Positions 1-5,031 of a stretch of 5,031 nt of DNA are shown here, piece after piece. A program made the translations under genes and the position numbers. The DNA lies in contig JAJZUN010000277.1 in the NCBI GenBank assembly GCA_021848555.1, positions 1-5,031 on the forward strand, in the 5' to 3' direction. The notes beneath the pieces were generated by a model. That model worked only from the letters and a program-made list of their open reading frames with translations. It searched no databases and was not told the DNA's origin. Positions within the stretch are counted from its first letter, which is position 1. Every line of letters begins with the position of its first letter. Source of the stretch: Pseudomonadota bacterium (GTDB lineage Bacteria > Pseudomonadota > Gammaproteobacteria > Burkholderiales > SG8-39).

Positions 1-76
1 CGCTCCCCTGATCGCGGTAGTCCGGCTGGTGCAGATGCCAGAGCAGGACCAGATCCAGCGCACGCGATGCGCTCAT
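1..76 (-). CDS. Glycoside hydrolase family 57 protein, N-terminal 25 codons only (cut by window edge)
   Basis: Only the start of this gene is in the window; it reads off the left edge on the minus strand. The ATG at 76-74 opens MSASRALDLVLLWHLHQPDY followed by RDQGS. The stretch LVLLWHLHQPDYRD carries the H-x-H-Q-P signature that opens the catalytic barrel of GH57 enzymes (alpha-amylases, 4-alpha-glucanotransferases and branching enzymes), and it begins at the usual distance from the N-terminus. GH57 members in glycogen loci act on alpha-1,4-glucans in the cytoplasm; no signal peptide is seen here. The gene lies 117 bases after the glgC stop on the same strand, so co-transcription is likely. 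No good Shine-Dalgarno is seen (CAGGCG precedes the ATG), and the ATG lies inside a small hairpin. Which GH57 activity this is cannot be decided from 25 residues. Confidence 0.82.
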   Translation of the reverse strand, partial: MSASRALDLVLLWHLHQPDYRDQGS

Positions 77-79
77 CGC
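64..79 (-). promoter_or_regulatory. Small hairpin enclosing the GH57 start codon
   Basis: On the minus strand GCGATG-AGCG-CATCGC forms a 6 bp stem with a 4-base loop, and the ATG start codon (76-74) is the 3' half of the left arm. In an mRNA this could partly hide the start codon. The structure is short and might be chance in GC-rich DNA, so a regulatory role is only inferred. Confidence 0.25.
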
Positions 80-193
80 CTGAGCGCAGACTGCATGATG
101 ACCGGACCGGCCGGATCCGGATCAATAGGGTTGCGGTACTTCACTTGCATCCGGCTCCAGGTCCTGGAACACCAACGGGAACGACTCAACGCG

Positions 194-1549
194 CTAGCGC
201 AGGTGGTGCACGCGCTGGCCCAGGCTCTCCGGCACGATCACGGTCACGCCGCGTTCGGTCACGTGAAAGCGCTTGCGGTCGGCCTCGGCATCGACGCCCG
301 CGGTCAGGCCGTCGGGCAGCCGGCAGTGCTTGTCCACGAGCACGCGCCGCAAGGTCACATTATTGCCGATTTCGACATTCGGCAGGATCACACAATCCTC
401 GATGTCGCAGTAGTCCTGCACCCGCACCTGCGAGAACAGCACCGAGCGCCGCACCATGGAACCGCTGACGATGCAGCCGCCGGAAATCAGCGAATCGACC
501 GCCATGCCGCGCCGGCCGTCGTCGTCGAACACGAATTTCGCCGGCGGCAACTGCTCCTGATAGCTCCAGATCGGCCAGTCTCGGTCATACAGATTGAGAT
601 CCGGCACCACGCGCGTCAACTCCATGTTCGCCTGCCAGTAGGCGTCCAGCGTGCCCACGTCGCGCCAGTAGGGCACGCCGTTGCTCATGTTGACGCAGCT
701 GTCGCGGAAAGCGTGCGCATGCACGTGCAATCCGGACCGGATCAGCCAGGGAATGAGATCCTTGCCGAAGTCATGGCTGGAGCCCCCGTCTTCCGCGTCG
801 CGAATCAGCTGCTCGTAGAGGAAGGCCTCGTCGAATACGTAAATGCCCATGCTGGCGAGCACCGCATCGGGTCGGCCAGGCATCGCCGCCGGCTGCGCCG
901 GCTTCTCGTCGAAGGCGCTGACGCGGCGGTCTGCATCGACGGTCATCACGCCGAACTGGCTCGCGTCGGCGAGCGGCACCTCGATGCAGGCGACGGTCAT
1001 CACTGCCCGGCTGGCCACATGGTCGGCGAGCATGCGCGTGTAGTCCATTTTATACACGTGGTCCCCGGCGAGGATCAGTACGTACTTTCTCCGGTGCCGG
1101 CGCAGGATGTCGATGTTCTGGTACACCGCGTCGGCGGTGCCGCGATACCAATCGGCGGTGACCCGCTGTTGCGCCGGCAGCAATTCGACGAACTCGTCGA
1201 AACGGCCTTCGAGGAAACTCCAGCCGCGCTGCAGGTGCCGGATCAGGCTTTGCGCCTTGTATTGGGTGCAAACGCCGATGCGCCGAATGCCGGAGTTGAC
1301 GCAATTGGACAGCGCAAAATCGATAATGCGGAACTTGCCGCCGAAAGGCACCGCCGGCTTGGCGCGCCAGTCGGTCAATTCGGCCAGGCGCGAGCCGCGG
1401 CCGCCCGCAAGCACGATGGCGAGCGTGTCCTGGGCCAAGTTTCTCAGTTCGATCAGGTGCGGTTGCTCGTTCGCGGCGCGATTGCCCGCGGGAGCGCTCT
1501 GGTCGAAGCCGTTCATGTGACCCCTGATGCCCATTTCAGCCGCAGCCAT
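194..1549 (-). CDS. glgC: Glucose-1-phosphate adenylyltransferase (ADP-glucose pyrophosphorylase)
   Basis: Makes ADP-glucose and pyrophosphate from ATP and glucose-1-phosphate, the committed and normally allosteric step of bacterial glycogen synthesis; acts in the cytoplasm as a tetramer. The 451-residue product has the nucleotidyltransferase domain first: LAGGRGSRL at 47-55, [20 protein letters not shown] from 62, WYRGTADAV from 134, AGDHVYK at 161-167 with Asp163 matching the E. coli catalytic Asp142, and FDEKP at 213-217 with Lys216 matching the glucose-1-phosphate lysine (E. coli Lys195). PYWRDVGT lies at 293-300. A left-handed beta-helix C-terminal domain follows from about 340. Trp61 stands where E. 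coli has the fructose-1,6-bisphosphate lysine Lys39. Start: ATG 1549 has GGGAG 10 bases upstream. An internal ATG at 1516 (MNGFDQ, 440 aa) has AGGGG 4 bases upstream and gives a length closer to E. coli (431 aa), so it is a real alternative. Stop is TAG. Same strand as DUF2934 and GH57. Confidence 0.97.
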   Translation of the reverse strand: MAAAEMGIRGHMNGFDQSAPAGNRAANEQPHLIELRNLAQDTLAIVLAGGRGSRLAELTDWRAKPAVPFGGKFRIIDFALSNCVNSGIRRIGVCTQYKAQSLIRHLQRGWSFLEGRFDEFVELLPAQQRVTADWYRGTADAVYQNIDILRRHRRKYVLILAGDHVYKMDYTRMLADHVASRAVMTVACIEVPLADASQFGVMTVDADRRVSAFDEKPAQPAAMPGRPDAVLASMGIYVFDEAFLYEQLIRDAEDGGSSHDFGKDLIPWLIRSGLHVHAHAFRDSCVNMSNGVPYWRDVGTLDAYWQANMELTRVVPDLNLYDRDWPIWSYQEQLPPAKFVFDDDGRRGMAVDSLISGGCIVSGSMVRRSVLFSQVRVQDYCDIEDCVILPNVEIGNNVTLRRVLVDKHCRLPDGLTAGVDAEADRKRFHVTERGVTVIVPESLGQRVHHLR

Positions 1550-1621
1550 TACCCCGGGACTCCCGCAATACCCGCTAAACTTCCCGCACGCGCAGCGATC
1601 GGTGTGCTGCCTCGCCCGAAG

Positions 1622-1906
1622 TTAGTCGCTGCCGATCAGGCGCAGGACCTCGGCCTCGGCTTCGACCCAGTCCTGCAGTTCGCAGCCCGGCGCAAAACCG
1701 CGTTTTTCGGCGCGGAAATAGGCCGCCTGCGCCACCAGCCGGTTGCGCTCCTCGGCGTTGAGAGCCGGGCCCGAACCGGATTGCGGCTCGGCGTTGCCCT
1801 TCTGCTGCTTCGTCCCGGCCATCGGGGCGCGTGCCCCGGCCTTGGACGGCGGCGCAATCTTGGGCGCTGCCTTGGATTTCGCTGGACGTGCTGTTGCGAT
1901 AGCCAT
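1622..1906 (-). CDS. Small DUF2934 domain protein
   Basis: A 94-residue protein. Residues 1-48 are rich in Ala, Lys, Pro and Gly, lack hydrophobic segments and are probably disordered and basic. Residues 50-91 form the DUF2934 domain (Pfam PF11154 as recalled), recognised from RLVAQAAYFRAEKRG followed by FAPGCELQDWVEAEAEVL: an AYxxAExRGF turn and a DWxxAE helix. Proteins with this domain are usually short, have no established biochemical role, and are often seen near glycogen or trehalose genes (general recollection). The start at 1906 is chosen because AGGAGG (1918-1913) lies 6 bases upstream. A longer reading from 1984 would overlap the glk stop as ATGA but lacks such a site. It sits between glk and glgC in the same direction, 74 bases after glk and 72-105 bases before glgC depending on the glgC start used. 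Domain call is firm; function is unknown. Confidence 0.9.
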   Translation of the reverse strand: MAIATARPAKSKAAPKIAPPSKAGARAPMAGTKQQKGNAEPQSGSGPALNAEERNRLVAQAAYFRAEKRGFAPGCELQDWVEAEAEVLRLIGSD

Positions 1907-1912
1907 AATCGA

Positions 1913-1918
1913 CCTCCT
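1913..1918 (-). promoter_or_regulatory. Strong ribosome binding site of the DUF2934 gene
   Basis: The minus strand reads AGGAGG, a full Shine-Dalgarno match, 6 bases before the ATG at 1906. It is the clearest ribosome binding site in the window and decides the start of the DUF2934 protein against the longer reading from 1984. Confidence 0.8.
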
Positions 1919-1971
1919 GTTCACTCTACCACCAACCGAATCGAGCATAGCTGCCGGGGGCGAGCCGGCAT

Positions 1972-1983
1972 TGACAATTGTCA
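1972..1983. repeat. 12-base perfect palindrome at the glk stop codon
   Basis: TGACAATTGTCA equals its own reverse complement. It covers the glk TGA stop (1983-1981) and the first bases of the 74-base gap before DUF2934. Perfect AT-centred palindromes of this size can be operator half-site pairs. A minus-strand TTGTCA inside it resembles a -35 box and TATGCT (1949-1944) a -10 box, but their 22-base spacing is too long for a normal sigma-70 promoter. A regulatory role is a guess. Confidence 0.3.
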
Positions 1984-2979
1984 TATCGACTTGCGCGGGT
2001 AGCGTGCCGCAATCAGCGCCGCACCGAGCAAGCCCAGGCGTTCGGTCATGACGACGCTGACCGGAATCCTGAGGTTAAGTTGTGCCTGCACGCCTTTGGC
2101 GTTGAACGCAGTCATGAAACCGCCGGCCGCCAGACGGCTGAACATTTTTCGCGCCATGCCGCCGGCGATGTAGACGCCGCCGCGCGCCGTCACCGCGAGC
2201 GCATGGTCGCCCGCCAGCGCGCCGTAGCAGGCGATGAACAGGTCGAGCGCATGGCCGGCCAGCGGGTCGCCCTGTTCCAGGGCGCGGCGGCTGATCGCTG
2301 CGGCGCCTTCGGCGCGTACGCGCTCGCGCAAGTCCGGCACCTGCGGCAGCCCGGCGCAGAGGAATTCGTAGATGCGCGCGAGACCCGGCCCCGAGACCAC
2401 GTGCTCCACGCTGACGCGGCCAAACTGCGCGTGCAGCGCCTGCCACAAGCGCATTTGCTCGGCATCCGCAGGGGCGAAACCCGCGTGCCCGCCTTCTCCG
2501 GCAATCACCCGGTAGCGTTTCCCCTGCGGCAGCGCATACGCCACGCCTAGGCCGGTGCCGGCGCCGATCACCACGCGCGGCGCCTGCGCCAGAGGCTCGC
2601 CTCGCTGCAGCGTCTCGCTGTCGCCCGGACCCAGCGCGTCGACGCCCATCGCCGCGGCCTCGAAATCGTTCACCACGCGCACGCGGGCGATGCCGAATTC
2701 CGCCGCGATCGCCGCGCCGTCTATGCCCCAGGGCAGGTTGGTCATCTGGACGCGATCCTCCGCTGCCGGCCCGGCGGCGCCGAAACACGCGCGGCTCAAG
2801 CGCTGGACGCCGCAGCGCTGCTGCCGGCCTTCCTCGAGAAATCGCGCCAGCAGGGCGGAAAAATTGCCAAACGACGCAACCGCGTAGCGCCGCTCCAGCA
2901 ACGGCACCAACCGGCCCTGGCGCCAGCTTGCAAGCATGAGCAGCGCCTTGGTGCCGCCGATGTCGCCGGCGAGGATCAC
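1981..2979 (-). CDS. glk: Glucokinase (bacterial Glk family, ROK/hexokinase fold)
   Basis: Phosphorylates glucose with ATP to glucose-6-phosphate in the cytoplasm; beside glycogen genes it would recycle glucose freed from glucan or feed storage. The 332-residue product (E. coli Glk is 321) shows the family landmarks in order: phosphate-binding GDIGGTK at 5-11, NLPW at 81-84, VVNDFEAAAMG at 102-112 with Asp105 as the expected catalytic base, phosphate-2 loop GAGTGLGVA at 139-147, glucose-binding EGGHAGFAP at 162-170, EHVVSGPGL at 192-200 and adenosine loop GGVYIAGG at 267-274. The start is set at GTG 2979, giving MILAGDIGGT; this matches the short N-terminus of the family and has GGGGA 5 bases upstream. 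The frame stays open to ATG 3075, but that extension adds 32 residues unlike the family and would overlap the glgA start. Divergent from glgA and probably first gene of the minus-strand run. Confidence 0.93.
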   Translation of the reverse strand: MILAGDIGGTKALLMLASWRQGRLVPLLERRYAVASFGNFSALLARFLEEGRQQRCGVQRLSRACFGAAGPAAEDRVQMTNLPWGIDGAAIAAEFGIARVRVVNDFEAAAMGVDALGPGDSETLQRGEPLAQAPRVVIGAGTGLGVAYALPQGKRYRVIAGEGGHAGFAPADAEQMRLWQALHAQFGRVSVEHVVSGPGLARIYEFLCAGLPQVPDLRERVRAEGAAAISRRALEQGDPLAGHALDLFIACYGALAGDHALAVTARGGVYIAGGMARKMFSRLAAGGFMTAFNAKGVQAQLNLRIPVSVVMTERLGLLGAALIAARYPRKSI

Positions 2980-3002
2980 CTGCGTCCCCGTGCCGCGAAC
3001 CC

Positions 3003-3032
3003 TTGGCCTGAATTCGGCAGTCCTGCTAACAT
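3003..3032 (+). promoter_or_regulatory. Possible sigma-70 promoter for glgA
   Basis: In the 98-base gap between glk and glgA the plus strand has TTGGCC (3003-3008) and, 18 bases later, TAACAT (3027-3032). The latter is preceded by TGC, giving an extended -10 (TGnTAACAT). Transcription would start near 3039, leaving a leader of about 40 bases before the ATG at 3078. The -35 match is weak. No equally good promoter for glk was found in the opposite direction, though one must lie in or near the same gap if glk heads its operon. Confidence 0.35.
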
Positions 3033-3077
3033 TACGCACATCGAGCGTGCCGTCCTCGGGTGCGACGATCCCCATCC

Positions 3078-4571
3078 ATGCCTCCCGCCACTTCCGCCAT
3101 CGACGCGAACGCCAGCCCGCTGCGCGTCCTGTACGCCACGTCGGAATGCGCCCCGCTGGTAAAGACCGGCGGCCTCGGCGACGTCAGCGCGGCCTTGCCG
3201 GTCGAGCTCGCGCGGCTCGGAATCGATGCGCGCATCCTGCTGCCGGGCTACCGGCAGGTACTCGCACAACTGCCCCAACTGCGCACGCTGGCGCGCCTTG
3301 CGCCGAGCGCGGGTCTGCCGGCATCGACGCTGCTCCAGGGGCAAACGCCCTCGGGCCTGCCGTTGTACCTGCTCGACTGCCCCGAATTCTATGACCGTCC
3401 CGGCGGACCCTATCAGGATGAAACCGGCAGCGACTGGGGCGACAACGCGCTGCGCTTCGGCCTGTTGTCGCGCGTCGCCGCGCTGCTCGGCAGCGCCGAC
3501 AGCCCGCTCGACTGGTACCCGCAGGTGCTCCACTGCAACGAATGGCAGACCGGCCTCGCCCCGGCCTACCTGCACCACGCCTCGGGCGCGCGCGCGGCGA
3601 CGCTGCTGACCATACACAATCTCGCGTTCCAAGGGATATTCGGACCGGAACTGGTCGCCGCGCTCGGCCTTCCGCCCGACAGCTTCCACCCGGAGGGCGT
3701 CGAATATTACGGCAAGCTCTCGTTTCTCAAGGCCGGACTGCAATTCGCCGATGCAATCAGCACGGTCAGCCCACGCTACGCGCTGGAGATTCAAAGCGAG
3801 GCGCTGGGCTTCGGCCTGCACGGACTCCTCGCCGCGCGCAGGGACAGTCTCCACGGCATCCTCAACGGCATCGATACCGGCTTGTGGAACCCGGCCACCG
3901 ACCCGCTGATCGCCAGCCGCTACAGCGACGCTACGCTCGCCGCCAAGGCGGGCAACAAACGCGCGCTCCAGGGGCGCCTCGGCCTGGCGGCCGATCCCGA
4001 TGTGCCGCTGTTTGCGGTGGTCAGCCGGCTCACCGAGCAGAAAGGCCTCGACTGGCTGCTCGAGATTGCGCCGCAACTGCCGGCTCTGCCGGCGCAACTC
4101 GCGCTGCTCGGCGGCGGCGAGACGCAATTTGAGCGCGGCTTTGCCGCGCTGGCCGCGCGCCATCCGCGCGAAATCAGCGCCACCATCGGCTTTGACGAGG
4201 AGTTGGCCCATCTGATCGAAGCCGGCGCCGATGCCTTTCTCATGCCCTCGCGCTTCGAGCCCTGCGGCATGAACCAGATGTACAGCCAGCGCTACGGCAC
4301 GCCGCCCGTGGTGCGCGCCACCGGCGGACTCGCCGACACCGTGGTCGATTGCACCCCGGCCGCGCTCGCCGACGGCAGCGCCAGCGGTTTCGTGTTTCAC
4401 GAACCCAGCGCCGCGGCGCTGCTCGCCGCTGTCGGGCGCGCGGCCGCCGCCTGGCGCGACGCCGACACCTGGCGCGCGCTGCAGCGCAACGGCATGGCCA
4501 GGGATTTCAGCTGGGGCGCGAGCGCGCGCCGCTACGCCGGGATCTACGCGCAATTGGCAAATTCCCGCTGA
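3078..4571 (+). CDS. glgA: Glycogen synthase (ADP-glucose:glucan 4-alpha-glucosyltransferase, GT5)
   Basis: Transfers glucose from ADP-glucose to the non-reducing end of an alpha-1,4-glucan in the cytoplasm, using the product of GlgC. The 497-residue protein is near the family norm (E. coli 477) and has both GT-B halves. N-terminal half: LYATSECAPLVKTGGLGDVS starting at 18, with Lys29 of the KTGG glucan/ADP-glucose loop; HCNEWQTGLAPAYL from 152; and TIHNLAFQG at 178-186, whose His180 matches E. coli His161. C-terminal half: SRLTEQKGLD at 316-325 (Arg317 and Lys322 match E. coli Arg300 and Lys305), SRFEPCGMNQMYSQRYGT from 391 with Glu394 as the essential glutamate, and RATGGLADTV at 413-422. 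Glu155 stands where E. coli has Asp137. Start: ATG 3078 is preferred over in-frame GTG 3060; neither has a clear Shine-Dalgarno. It is the only plus-strand gene, divergent from glk and convergent with the phosphorylase-like gene. Confidence 0.97.
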   Translation: MPPATSAIDANASPLRVLYATSECAPLVKTGGLGDVSAALPVELARLGIDARILLPGYRQVLAQLPQLRTLARLAPSAGLPASTLLQGQTPSGLPLYLLDCPEFYDRPGGPYQDETGSDWGDNALRFGLLSRVAALLGSADSPLDWYPQVLHCNEWQTGLAPAYLHHASGARAATLLTIHNLAFQGIFGPELVAALGLPPDSFHPEGVEYYGKLSFLKAGLQFADAISTVSPRYALEIQSEALGFGLHGLLAARRDSLHGILNGIDTGLWNPATDPLIASRYSDATLAAKAGNKRALQGRLGLAADPDVPLFAVVSRLTEQKGLDWLLEIAPQLPALPAQLALLGGGETQFERGFAALAARHPREISATIGFDEELAHLIEAGADAFLMPSRFEPCGMNQMYSQRYGTPPVVRATGGLADTVVDCTPAALADGSASGFVFHEPSAAALLAAVGRAAAAWRDADTWRALQRNGMARDFSWGASARRYAGIYAQLANSR

Positions 4572-4642
4572 GAAGCGCTTCAGATCCGCAAGCCATTCGC
4601 TCATCGTTTCGCCTGGCTTCGTCGTTGCAGGGGTGCGCTGTT

Positions 4643-4666
4643 GCGCGGACGAGAAGCCGTCCGCGC
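4643..4666. repeat. Hairpin 1 of the cluster (8 bp stem)
   Basis: GCGCGGAC (4643-4650) pairs perfectly with GTCCGCGC (4659-4666) around the 8-base loop GAGAAGCC. Its top, CGGAC-GAGAAGCC-GTCCG, follows the same pattern as the tops of the two longer hairpins beside it. Its right arm ends one base before the left arm of hairpin 2. The stem exists by inspection; its membership in a repeat family is inferred from the shared apex. Confidence 0.6.
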
Positions 4667-4667
4667 G

Positions 4668-4718
4668 GATCGTCGATTGCGCACGGATGAAAACCCCATC
4701 CGCGCGCAATCGACGATC
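4668..4718. repeat. Hairpin 2 of the cluster (22 bp arms, one mismatch)
   Basis: The arm at 4668-4689 pairs with 4697-4718 around the loop AAAACCC. All 22 positions pair except A4683 against C4703. The apex read on the plus strand, ACGGATGAAAACCCCATCCG (4683-4702), matches the apex of hairpin 3 read on the minus strand at 17 of 20 bases. The bases that follow (TTGCATAAACCC) are not a T-run, so it is not a standard intrinsic terminator for glgA. It may be a dispersed palindromic element, a structured 3' end protecting transcripts, or a roadblock between convergent genes. Confidence 0.75.
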
Positions 4719-4757
4719 TTGCATAAACCCCCGACGCGGCGTTTGGGGCTAACCCAT

Positions 4758-4808
4758 AACCACGATTTCTGTACGGATACGCTTTTCATCCGTACAGAAA
4801 TCGTGGTT
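4758..4808. repeat. Hairpin 3 of the cluster (perfect 21 bp inverted repeat)
   Basis: The arm at 4758-4778, starting AACCACGATTTC, is the exact reverse complement of 4788-4808, with a 9-base spacer ACGCTTTTC. Its apex on the minus strand, ACGGATGAAAAGCGTATCCG (4793-4774), has the same length and pattern as hairpin 2 on the plus strand, so the two lie in opposite orientation. The lower stem is unrelated or only distantly related in sequence to that of hairpin 2. It is more AT-rich than its surroundings. No T-run follows on either side. Confidence 0.8.
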
Positions 4809-4875
4809 GGCGCGAGCGAGCGCGCAAGTCCGCGCGTTGCGCATGCGACGGCAATCAACACCCAGCCCATAGGAT

Positions 4876-5031
4876 TCAGGCCCAGATCATCAGCCCCAGT
4901 TCGAGCGGATGGGTGAGCAATTCATGGCAGGGGTAGGCGCGCACGCGCATATCCAGCTTGCCGCACAGCTCCGGCACAAGGTCCAGCGAAAAATGGTGCT
5001 CGCCGGCGGCGTCCGCACCCTGCGCGACGAA
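4876..5031 (-). CDS. C-terminal 51 residues of a probable alpha-glucan (glycogen) phosphorylase, cut by window edge
   Basis: An open frame enters from the right edge on the minus strand and ends with TGA at 4878-4876. It encodes 51 residues beginning FVAQGADAAGEHHFSLDLVP and ending THPLELGLMIWA. The ending RVRAYPCHELLTHPLELGLM resembles the C-terminus of the shorter alpha-glucan phosphorylase group (TIGR02094-like; actinobacterial GlgP also ends in an R-V-x-P-x-H-P-x-x-x-x-x-E-L-G-L pattern). Such enzymes release glucose-1-phosphate from glycogen with phosphate in the cytoplasm. Catalytic residues and the pyridoxal-phosphate lysine lie outside the window, so the call rests on the tail pattern and on the glycogen context. 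Another glucan-active enzyme is possible. It converges on glgA across the hairpin cluster. Confidence 0.6.
   Translation of the reverse strand, partial: FVAQGADAAGEHHFSLDLVPELCGKLDMRVRAYPCHELLTHPLELGLMIWA

Larger units (their letters stand above)
4572..4875. other. Non-coding gap between convergent genes, carrying a hairpin cluster
   Basis: These 304 bases separate the glgA stop from the stop of the phosphorylase-like gene. No convincing gene is present. A 10-base palindrome GAAGCGCTTC follows the glgA stop directly (4572-4581), and AAGCCA/TGGCTT (4590-4595 and 4614-4619) could pair around an 18-base loop. The main content is three stronger hairpins at 4643-4666, 4668-4718 and 4758-4808, listed separately. 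From 4809 to 4875 I see only GC-rich sequence with no clear signal. No run of T follows any hairpin on either strand, so termination here would be by Rho or by a non-canonical structure. Confidence 0.7.

Noticed and set aside
1971..1976. TTGACA as a plus-strand -35 box
   Set aside because: No -10 element at 15-19 bases; the nearest candidate, TAGCGT, is 23 bases away and would only give an antisense transcript into glk.
1907..1984. Longer DUF2934 start at 1984 with an ATGA overlap to the glk stop
   Set aside because: The AGGAGG site 6 bases before the ATG at 1906 is far stronger, and the extra 26 residues do not resemble the family.
29..2002. 657-codon open frame on the plus strand
   Set aside because: It lies antisense to glgC and DUF2934, which have unmistakable family motifs. 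The product is low-complexity and rich in Arg, His and Ala, as expected for the complement of a GC-rich gene.
1978..2550. 190-codon plus-strand frame antisense to glk
   Set aside because: Shadow of glk; His/Arg/Ala-rich with no domain.
2976..4724. 582-codon open frame on the minus strand, including an internal MSEWLADLKRFSAG near the glgA end
   Set aside because: Antisense to nearly all of glgA. Product is Arg/Gly/Ala-rich without a recognisable domain, and the MSEWLADLKRFS start has no convincing ribosome binding site and runs straight into glgA.
4643..4808. Intrinsic (Rho-independent) terminators
   Set aside because: The stems are suitable, but neither strand has the T-run that should follow.
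4643..4808. CRISPR array, integron attC site or retron RNA
   Set aside because: Only three hairpins with variable stems and irregular spacing, no constant direct repeat, no attC GTTRRRY/RYYYAAC ends, and no cas, integrase or reverse transcriptase gene in the window.
4601..4870. 89-codon minus-strand frame starting 5 bases after the phosphorylase-like stop, with a hydrophobic start MGWVLIAVACA
   Set aside because: It runs through all three hairpins, so its sequence follows from the repeats. It has no Shine-Dalgarno and no recognisable domain. Treated as non-coding.

Overview
The window is a compact glycogen (alpha-1,4-glucan) metabolism locus from a GC-rich bacterium. Four complete genes and two genes cut by the window edges can be read. 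The style of GlgA (KTGGLGDV, SRFEPCGMNQMYSQRYGT, long SGFVF-type C-terminus) and GlgC ([10 protein letters not shown]) most resembles Betaproteobacteria, for example Nitrosomonadales-like lineages. That assignment is inference from remembered family sequences, not from a search.

Layout. The left part is a minus-strand run read from right to left: glucokinase glk (2979 to 1981), a small DUF2934 protein (1906 to 1622), ADP-glucose pyrophosphorylase glgC (1549 to 194), and the first 25 codons of a glycoside hydrolase family 57 enzyme (76 to beyond position 1). Glycogen synthase glgA (3078 to 4571) is on the plus strand, divergent from glk across a 98-base gap with a plausible glgA promoter. At the right edge, the last 51 codons of a minus-strand gene (4876 to 5031) look like the C-terminus of an alpha-glucan phosphorylase, convergent with glgA.

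How the genes work together. Glk makes glucose-6-phosphate. GlgC activates glucose-1-phosphate to ADP-glucose (phosphoglucomutase would be elsewhere). GlgA adds ADP-glucose to the glucan chain. The GH57 enzyme probably branches, transfers or hydrolyses the glucan, and the phosphorylase would release glucose-1-phosphate. DUF2934 has no known function but sits inside the run. No glgB or glgX is visible here.

The least ordinary part is the 304-base gap between the convergent glgA and phosphorylase ends. It holds three hairpins, two with 21-22 bp arms. All three share an apical pattern CGGA(T/C)-GA(A/G)AA-N3/4-(A/G)TCCG, while their lower stems differ in sequence but stay paired. None is followed by a T-run, so they are not textbook intrinsic terminators. 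They look like members of a dispersed hairpin repeat family or structured RNA/DNA elements. Otherwise the window looks like an ordinary metabolic locus.
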